Assembly (NCBI GenBank): GCA_030592355.1
Contig: JAUVJE010000003.1
Coordinates: 1-30,414 of the forward strand
DNA length: 30,414 bases
Origin: Clostridia bacterium
GTDB lineage: Bacteria > Bacillota > Clostridia > DUPQ01
Reading direction: 5' to 3'
The notes below the pieces were generated by a model. That model had not been told where the DNA came from, ran no database searches, and was given only the letters and a program-made list of their open reading frames with translations. Each line of letters opens with the position of its first letter. The stretch's first letter is position 1. Of the stretch, positions 24,928 through 30,414 are shown piece by piece. Position numbers and translations under genes: made by a program.

Positions 24928-24965
24928 TGGGAAATTATCCCTCCGTATGGGAAATCATCCCTCCG
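24928..24965. repeat. Tandem 18-bp repeat, 20-bp period, with GGGA/TCCC palindromes
   Basis: TGGGAAATTATCCCTCCG (24928-24945) recurs as TGGGAAATCATCCCTCCG (24948-24965) with one difference. Each copy holds an imperfect GGGA-N5-TCCC palindrome, so a pair of protein-binding sites on the same DNA face is possible. It lies just after the HD gene. Confidence 0.7.
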
Positions 24966-25421
24966 CTGATATTCCGCTATGATATTCTCAGCTGCTTGAA
25001 GGGTGATATAGATATTTGGGAAACACATTACCATCATATAATACTTAATCATGAAGCTATAGTGGACTGGTAGCTCAACTGGTATGAAACCGTATTTGAG
25101 TGAACTGGATGATGATGAATGTGCAATTTTTAAGGATTTGGTTTTGCAAGAGGTCAGAAAAGAGTATCCTGTTATTGCTGACGGAACGGTAATTTTTCTT
25201 TTCCGTCGCATATTTTTCACAATCACTAAAAACGGAAATTGTCCTTAGGAATATTTTTTGAAATTCATTTGTTGTAGGTTGTACAATGATGTGTAACATA
25301 TCATTTAACTAATTGCAAATTCAGTGTTTACTTTGATAAATTTTTAAGCCTTTAATGGTATAATTATCTTTGTGTGGCCAGGTACGCTATTCAAAAATTC
25401 TTAGTTAAGCAGGTGGATTTC
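24966..25421. other. Intergenic stretch without a confident gene
   Basis: Between the HD gene and the large lipoprotein about 500 bp carry no well-supported gene. Besides the tandem repeat at its left end it holds a 14-base match to a tRNA D-arm (TAGCTCAACTGGTA, 25071-25084) without the rest of a tRNA, a doubtful 54-codon frame (25084-25248), an inverted repeat GACGGAA/TTCCGTC (25180-25186/25201-25207) followed by a T-rich stretch, and a TATAAT (25359-25364) that may serve the lipoprotein gene. Confidence 0.6.
25084..25248 (+). CDS. Doubtful small ORF, hypothetical or remnant
   Basis: A 54-residue frame starts MKPYLSELDDDECAIFKDLV and ends TKNGNCP. Its first 34 or so residues look protein-like (charged, amphipathic), and the rest turns hydrophobic and basic. 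No Shine-Dalgarno sequence precedes it, and the ATG overlaps the tRNA-like fragment. I do not recognise a family. It may be a truncated remnant or chance. Confidence 0.2.
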   Translation: MKPYLSELDDDECAIFKDLVLQEVRKEYPVIADGTVIFLFRRIFFTITKNGNCP

Positions 25422-28400
25422 ATGAGACATCGCAGGATTATACTTATTCTTTCAATTGCAATACTTGTTATTCTTTCAGGATGCACATCCAGATTAAACA
25501 GAGTGATTCCCAAGGCCGCAGCACCCGGATCGGTAATAGCACTTAAAGGATTCTGGTTTGGTGAAGAACCGGGAGCAGCAGATGTATATTTTGGGGAAAC
25601 CAAGGCTGTTATAACTTCGTGGGGAAAGCGTGAAATATCAGTAAAGGTTCCTGAAGGCAGCGGAGAAATTGAAATATTTGTCGAAAAAGACGGGAAAAAG
25701 TCAAAAGGTTCTACATTCACTTTTTTAGAAGAAGAATATGAGGTGCTGGGGAATATTGATACAACCCAATCCGGAGCTGTTCTTGAAGTTGATGGTGCTA
25801 CGGTTACTGTTCCTATGGGAATAGTATCTGCCGGTGAGGAATTGAAAATTTCAGAAGTTATTAATGCCCCCACTCATGATGAAGAACTTTATTTTGACAG
25901 TCGTGTATATAGCGTGGAGATTGGAGACTATTCAAGCTTCGACGACCTCCTGATGCTGGAATTTGAGATAGAAAAAGGAATGGAAGACAGCCAGTATATA
26001 ACCGCTGCTTACTGGGATGACAATGTTGATGAATGGATACAGGCATCTTCGTATTATGATTCAGAAAAAGGCAAAGTCAGGGTTTACACGGATCACCTGA
26101 CCAACTGGCGGCTTCTCGCTCTTAAAAAAGTCTATTCTGTATACGAAGCTGATCACTTTCTCATTGCATATAATAAGCGTGATAAAACAGATATTCCTGA
26201 TCAGGCAAAAACAGGAACAATGGCTGATATGGCAAAACGTATCGGAACAGCACTTGATGACTCATATTTGAAATATTCATCTGCAATAGGAGAAAGTAAT
26301 TCTCCTTCCTATTCTTTAACTAAAATAGATGATATTGCAACAACCCTGAACCCTTTAAGCTGGCTTAGTGGTAACAAGCTAATAATAGATACAAGGCTTA
26401 TTGTAAGAGTTTCATCATCATATAATAAATATGGAGCTGAATACAGCTGGACTACAGAGCAATTAATAATACCGACTAAATATAATGATGATAGAGACCT
26501 GAAGACTACTGTTGCCCATGAACTTTTCCATGCATTCCAAAACCATCGTCTAACAGTATTGCAAATGGGTAGTGCCAGGTGGCTAATGGAAGCAACGGCA
26601 GAATATGCTAGTTATTATGTTGGAACCAACTACGGTATAGAAAATTTACATACCTATACAAATATGAATAAATATCTAGAGTTTTTTGAAAATAGAGAAG
26701 AAGGTCACGAATACGGTATGTCAGCATATATTGATTACCTTATGAGCCAAGGAGCAAGCTTCAGAACAATGTGGAATGCTCTGGTTACAGGACGCTCAGA
26801 CGTAGAGGAAGCTTTTGACTCATATGTGCGCACTGCTACCGGTAAATCAAATCATGCAAACTACAGAATTTTCTGGCAGAAGGTACTTACAGACAGTGGA
26901 ATGCCGGAGTTCAATATTACAAATATAGGTGTCAGAGTAAAATCTGTTAGAAAAGGGAAAACCCTGAAAACTATTTTGGATATAAAAAGAGACTGGACAA
27001 TGGCTGCATTACTTACACAACCAAAAGCTTTTAATTCAGATGGTTCCAGAACTTTGATAATCGAAGCAGATGGAAAAATGTCTCCATCGGCAAGAATTGA
27101 AGTTTTTCTTGTAGATGGTTTTAATAAGAAAACATTCAGCCATGATAGGGTTCCCGGTGGTACAAGTTCCCTTGGAATAATAGCAGGAAGCCCTTCTTAC
27201 ATTGCAGTTGAGTTTGCTGAAGGTATGGAACAGGTGATGTATATAACTGCATTCAGTGGTGAAAAAGAGAAAATAAATATTAAAGTCAGTGACATTACTC
27301 TAAAACTCAAGCCGGACAAGCTTGAGGATGTAAAGCCGTTGAAACAATACAAATTTCAGGCAATCGCCGGGAATATTCCCACATCTATAAGTGATGTGAC
27401 AGTGAGCTGGCATCTCGATGATGGAACATTCATAGAGAAAGAAGAGCATACTAATAAGAGTGGCAGAATCAGCGATAAAATAACTTATGAATTTGATGCT
27501 GGAAATATGCAGGATTTAGTGGTAACTTTCGAAGATTCTTCTTCGGGTAAAAAGATAACTTCCGGAAGGGTAAAGGTAAGTGACACACAGGTTCTTAGTA
27601 TTTCGTACAACCCTTCAAAACCTTTGGTAAATGGCGAAGTAAAATTCTCAACAAAAGGCGATGGGGGTTGGTATTACAAATGGGATACAGATGCTAAGGC
27701 ACAGGTAAGTGGAATGGGTATGACAGAAACAACTGATAAATACAGTCAGCCGGGCAGATATCAAATTCAGGTTACAGCTTATGAAGATTCTGCAATGACT
27801 AAATCTGCAGGATATGGCACTATAGTTGTTCAAATAGAAGGAATTGATGTATCAGAGGAACCGGATCCAACTGTAGAACCAACAGAAGAGCCAGCCGTAA
27901 CTCCTACAGACAAAACCAGGTGGCTTTCTTTTGACAGGGAGGGTTATCTGCCGGGAGAGAGAATATATGTCGATATTGAAACAAACTCAGAATTTGCAAC
28001 TTCATATGAGTCGATAAATTATTATGAATGGTCCGCAAAACCTGCAGATGAACAGACTATGGCTGCATACAAAGCTACAACCGGAAAAGATATTCTTTAT
28101 GAAAATAAGTCGGGTCAGCCAGCTACTTATGCACCCGAAGTTCCCGGAACATATGAGGTTACCGGTATATATGTTCAAGATACAGATAAGACAGTTAGCG
28201 GACAATTTATAGTCAAGGATGGGACAGAAGGATACTGGCAACGGAATTTGTATGAATTTAAAGAAAATCAGCAATTTGATTATATCACTGAAGATAGCTC
28301 GGATCCCAGAATAAAAACTCATACAATTGGTGAAACAACGGCATTCTCATATAATATTACCTCAACAACCTCATATCCAGACGAAACTTCAAAAACAAAA

Positions 28401-28781
28401 ACTTACGAAATTGTGTGGGATGATTTGCCTGAAATCATCAGGCCGGGGGAAATCATCACTTTGTCGTATACAAGTTATTATGAAGGTGATGACAGCAGCT
28501 ATCCCAGTCCGTCAGGGCTTGCCGTTTTCTATAATGAAAAGGGGAATGAGAAGGGTATAATATCTTCAGGTTCTTATGCAGGTGGTAAAGATGGAAGTGA
28601 GATGGTCACCGTACAGTTTGAAGCCCCGGCATATGGATCTATTGGTCATGCAACCAAAAGTCTTTATTTAATGTCCGGTATAGGCTTGAATACCGAGGAT
28701 GAAGCAATGTTAGTACCTGATAATTTCATATATGCCATAAAGGCATCTTACCAATATATTGAAGATGGTAATAGCTATTAA
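25422..28781 (+). CDS. Large surface lipoprotein with HExxH metallopeptidase-like core and Ig-like modules
   Basis: The 1119-residue product has a lipoprotein signal peptide with lipobox LSGC (Cys21). Next is an IPT/TIG-like Ig module (about residues 25-105, PGSVIALKGFWFGEEPG). The central region has VAHELFHAFQ, a HExxH site (His366, Glu367, His370), and WLMEATAEYASYY with Glu390 and Glu394 as possible third metal ligand, a gluzincin-like layout. Beta-rich modules follow (about 600-800), one PKD-like, then a Pro/Glu/Thr linker (EEPDPTVEPTEEPAVTPTD) and a C-terminal domain of unknown type. ATG 25422 is chosen for its AGGTGG site and clean signal peptide; an in-frame GTG at 25374 lacks both. 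It is probably an extracellular membrane-anchored protease, substrate unknown. Confidence 0.8.
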   Translation: MRHRRIILILSIAILVILSGCTSRLNRVIPKAAAPGSVIALKGFWFGEEPGAADVYFGETKAVITSWGKREISVKVPEGSGEIEIFVEKDGKKSKGSTFTFLEEEYEVLGNIDTTQSGAVLEVDGATVTVPMGIVSAGEELKISEVINAPTHDEELYFDSRVYSVEIGDYSSFDDLLMLEFEIEKGMEDSQYITAAYWDDNVDEWIQASSYYDSEKGKVRVYTDHLTNWRLLALKKVYSVYEADHFLIAYNKRDKTDIPDQAKTGTMADMAKRIGTALDDSYLKYSSAIGESNSPSYSLTKIDDIATTLNPLSWLSGNKLIIDTRLIVRVSSSYNKYGAEYSWTTEQLIIPTKYNDDRDLKTTVAHELFHAFQNHRLTVLQMGSARWLMEATAEYASYYVGTNYGIENLHTYTNMNKYLEFFENREEGHEYGMSAYIDYLMSQGASFRTMWNALVTGRSDVEEAFDSYVRTATGKSNHANYRIFWQKVLTDSGMPEFNITNIGVRVKSVRKGKTLKTILDIKRDWTMAALLTQPKAFNSDGSRTLIIEADGKMSPSARIEVFLVDGFNKKTFSHDRVPGGTSSLGIIAGSPSYIAVEFAEGMEQVMYITAFSGEKEKINIKVSDITLKLKPDKLEDVKPLKQYKFQAIAGNIPTSISDVTVSWHLDDGTFIEKEEHTNKSGRISDKITYEFDAGNMQDLVVTFEDSSSGKKITSGRVKVSDTQVLSISYNPSKPLVNGEVKFSTKGDGGWYYKWDTDAKAQVSGMGMTETTDKYSQPGRYQIQVTAYEDSAMTKSAGYGTIVVQIEGIDVSEEPDPTVEPTEEPAVTPTDKTRWLSFDREGYLPGERIYVDIETNSEFATSYESINYYEWSAKPADEQTMAAYKATTGKDILYENKSGQPATYAPEVPGTYEVTGIYVQDTDKTVSGQFIVKDGTEGYWQRNLYEFKENQQFDYITEDSSDPRIKTHTIGETTAFSYNITSTTSYPDETSKTKTYEIVWDDLPEIIRPGEIITLSYTSYYEGDDSSYPSPSGLAVFYNEKGNEKGIISSGSYAGGKDGSEMVTVQFEAPAYGSIGHATKSLYLMSGIGLNTEDEAMLVPDNFIYAIKASYQYIEDGNSY

Positions 28782-28798
28782 TCCTATAAGGAGATAAG

Positions 28799-28828
28799 TT
28801 GCTAAAACCGGACTTTATAGTGTATATT
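28799..28828 (+). promoter_or_regulatory. Possible promoter of metG
   Basis: TTGCTA (28799-28804) and TATATT (28823-28828) are spaced by 18 bp, about 40 bp before the metG start. An AAAAGGAG ribosome site follows at 28853-28860. The leader is too short for a T-box or SAM riboswitch. Confidence 0.45.
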
Positions 28829-28868
28829 ATTACATACAAATTTGAATTAGGTAAAAGGAGACATAATC

Positions 28869-30414
28869 ATGTCAAAGGGAAACTATTATATCACTACAGC
28901 GATTGTCTACACATCGGGGAAACCGCATATCGGGAACACATACGAAGCTGTCTTAGCGGACAGCATTGCCCGTTTTATGCGAATGTCGGGATATGATGTT
29001 TTCTATATGACAGGCACTGATGAGCATGGTCAGAAAGTTCAGATTAAAGCTGACGAAGAAGGTAAGACGCCTAAGGAATATGTTGATGGCATTACAGCGG
29101 AAATCAAACGTATTTGGAGCATAATGGGAAGCAGCCACGACAAATTCATCCGCACCACTGATCCGGAACATGAAAAAGCGGTACAGAAAATTTTTGAAAA
29201 ACTGTATGAACAGGGAGATATTTACGAGGGTGTTTATGAGGGATGGTACTGTACCCCATGCGAATCTTTTTGGACGGAAACCCAGCTGGATGAAGGGAAA
29301 TGCCCGGACTGCCAAAGGGATGTGGTTAAAACAAAAGAAGAATCATATTTTCTAAAACTCAGCAAATACCAGGACAGGCTTATGAAACACATTGAGGATA
29401 ATCCCCATTTCATACAACCTGAGTCCCGGAAAAACGAAATGATAAATAATTTTCTTAAACCCGGACTGCAGGACTTGTGCGTTTCGCGGACATCATTTGA
29501 CTGGGGAATTAAAGTTCCGCTTAATAAAAAGCATGTAATATATGTTTGGATAGACGCCCTAAGTAATTACATAACAGGACTTGGCTATGACCCCGATGGG
29601 AATCACGGCGAGTTGTTTAAAAAATTCTGGCCTGCTGATGTTCATTTGATAGGAAAGGATATTATACGCTTTCATACATTGTACTGGCCGATAATGCTTA
29701 TGGCTCTTGATATAGAGTTGCCCAAACAAATTTTCGGACATCCCTGGCTCAATATGGGGGCGGGAAAGATGAGCAAATCCAAGGGCAATGTAATGTATGC
29801 AGACGACCTTGTTGAATATTTTGGAGTTGATGCAATCAGGTATTTTGTTTTGCACGAAACACCTTTTGCCCAGGATGGAGCGATTACTTATGAATTAATT
29901 ATTGAGAGAATTAATTCAGACCTCGCAAATATTCTTGGGAATTTAGTTAATAGAACCGTTACCATGGTTAATAAATATTTTGGCGGAGAGATTCTGGCAC
30001 CTGAAATCAAAGAAGACATCGACAATGAGCTTATTGAGCTGGCGTTGAAAACCCCCGGCAAGGTTGAAGATAAAATGTCGGAGCTTAGGGTTTCCGATGC
30101 TATTGGAGAAATTTTCACACTTCTAAGAAGAAGCAATAAATATATCGATGAAACCACACCATGGATTTTAGGGAAAGATGAAAATGAAAAAGGACGGCTT
30201 GCCACTGTTCTTTACAATCTTCTTGAAAGCATCAGATTTTGCGCGGTTATGCTGCAGCCATACATGCCTGAAACAGCCTCAGCCATTCTTAAACAGCTGA
30301 ATACAGATGTTAGTACGTGGGAATCTCTGACAACCTTCGGCGGGCTTAAAACCGGTGATTATGTTGGCAAAGCGGAAATACTGTTTGCGAGGCTGGATCA
30401 GGAGAAGAAACTTA
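28869..30414 (+). CDS. metG: Methionyl-tRNA synthetase, N-terminal 515 codons (3' end outside window)
   Basis: MetRS charges initiator and elongator tRNA-Met. The frame starts at ATG 28869 after an AAAAGGAG site and runs off the right edge without a stop. Class I motifs are visible: the HIGH-type PHIGNTYE near residue 18, the zinc knuckle Cys-x2-Cys...Cys-x2-Cys (CTPCESFW and CPDCQRD), the VWIDALSNYITGLGY segment, and KMSKSKGN. The alpha-helical anticodon-binding domain follows (NLVNRTVTMVNKYF, TPWILGKD). Whether it carries the C-terminal EMAP-like tRNA-binding domain cannot be seen. The overlapping frame at 28799-28996 is a shadow of this gene. Confidence 0.96.
   Translation, partial: MSKGNYYITTAIVYTSGKPHIGNTYEAVLADSIARFMRMSGYDVFYMTGTDEHGQKVQIKADEEGKTPKEYVDGITAEIKRIWSIMGSSHDKFIRTTDPEHEKAVQKIFEKLYEQGDIYEGVYEGWYCTPCESFWTETQLDEGKCPDCQRDVVKTKEESYFLKLSKYQDRLMKHIEDNPHFIQPESRKNEMINNFLKPGLQDLCVSRTSFDWGIKVPLNKKHVIYVWIDALSNYITGLGYDPDGNHGELFKKFWPADVHLIGKDIIRFHTLYWPIMLMALDIELPKQIFGHPWLNMGAGKMSKSKGNVMYADDLVEYFGVDAIRYFVLHETPFAQDGAITYELIIERINSDLANILGNLVNRTVTMVNKYFGGEILAPEIKEDIDNELIELALKTPGKVEDKMSELRVSDAIGEIFTLLRRSNKYIDETTPWILGKDENEKGRLATVLYNLLESIRFCAVMLQPYMPETASAILKQLNTDVSTWESLTTFGGLKTGDYVGKAEILFARLDQEKKL

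Noticed and set aside
25061..25140. tRNA gene suggested by TAGCTCAACTGGTA
   Set aside because: No anticodon stem, T arm or closing acceptor stem follows, so it is at most a fragment.
28799..28996. 65-codon frame after a strong AAGGAG site and a TTG, just behind the lipoprotein gene
   Set aside because: It runs out of frame through the conserved start of metG, and its sequence shows no family. The AAGGAG is probably incidental.
1..30414. CRISPR array, rRNA, complete tRNA, transposase or phage genes
   Set aside because: No regularly spaced repeats, rRNA-like stretches, complete tRNA cloverleaf or such protein families were seen on either strand by reading.

Overview
The window is about 30.4 kb of chromosomal DNA from a low-GC, endospore-type member of the Clostridia. 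The grounds are the gene content and signals: ftsZ-nrdR, maf-radC-mreBCD-PBP2, SpoIID-queA-tgt-yajC, a SCIFF (six-cysteine ranthipeptide) precursor, Gram-positive GGAGG ribosome sites and sigma-A-type promoters. I do not name a genus. Both ends cut genes: the C-terminal part of ftsZ at the left and the N-terminal 515 codons of metG at the right.

Left region (1-5722, all +): ftsZ (partial), nrdR, a URO-D-fold methyltransferase-like protein, a GNAT acetyltransferase, asnS behind its own promoter, an Asp23/Gls24 protein and a flippase-like membrane protein. Middle left (5914-13920, +): maf behind its own promoter, then radC, mreB, mreC, mreD and a class B PBP2 (the elongasome cluster), a corrinoid adenosyltransferase overlapping the PBP2 stop, an rRNA-type methyltransferase and an RluA-type pseudouridine synthase.

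The minus-strand block (17393 down to 13887) is a lysine/diaminopimelate operon, asd-dapA-dapB, with a membrane TPR protein as fourth gene. A well-formed promoter, a lysine riboswitch (L box) and an intrinsic terminator precede asd, so all four genes are probably controlled by lysine. The divergent gene at 17897 is a second URO-D-fold methyltransferase-like protein.

The stretch 19010-19390 has no gene. It holds a compact element with 11-bp terminal inverted repeats, TA at both ends and several internal hairpins, which looks like a MITE (or possibly a structured RNA). After it come a SpoIID/LytB protein, queA and tgt (queuosine tRNA modification), yajC and the 46-codon SCIFF precursor, closed by an intrinsic terminator. 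The usual SCIFF maturase gene is not next to it. A gamma-class carbonic anhydrase-like protein and an HD phosphohydrolase follow, then about 500 bp without a confident gene (tandem repeat, tRNA-like fragment, doubtful small ORF). A large lipoprotein with a HExxH metallopeptidase-like core and Ig-like modules, and metG, end the window.

Most of the window is ordinary core genome. The points worth a second look are the MITE-like element, the SCIFF precursor without its maturase, the riboswitch operon with its TPR gene, the lipoprotein, and the two URO-D-like proteins with different putative metal ligands.
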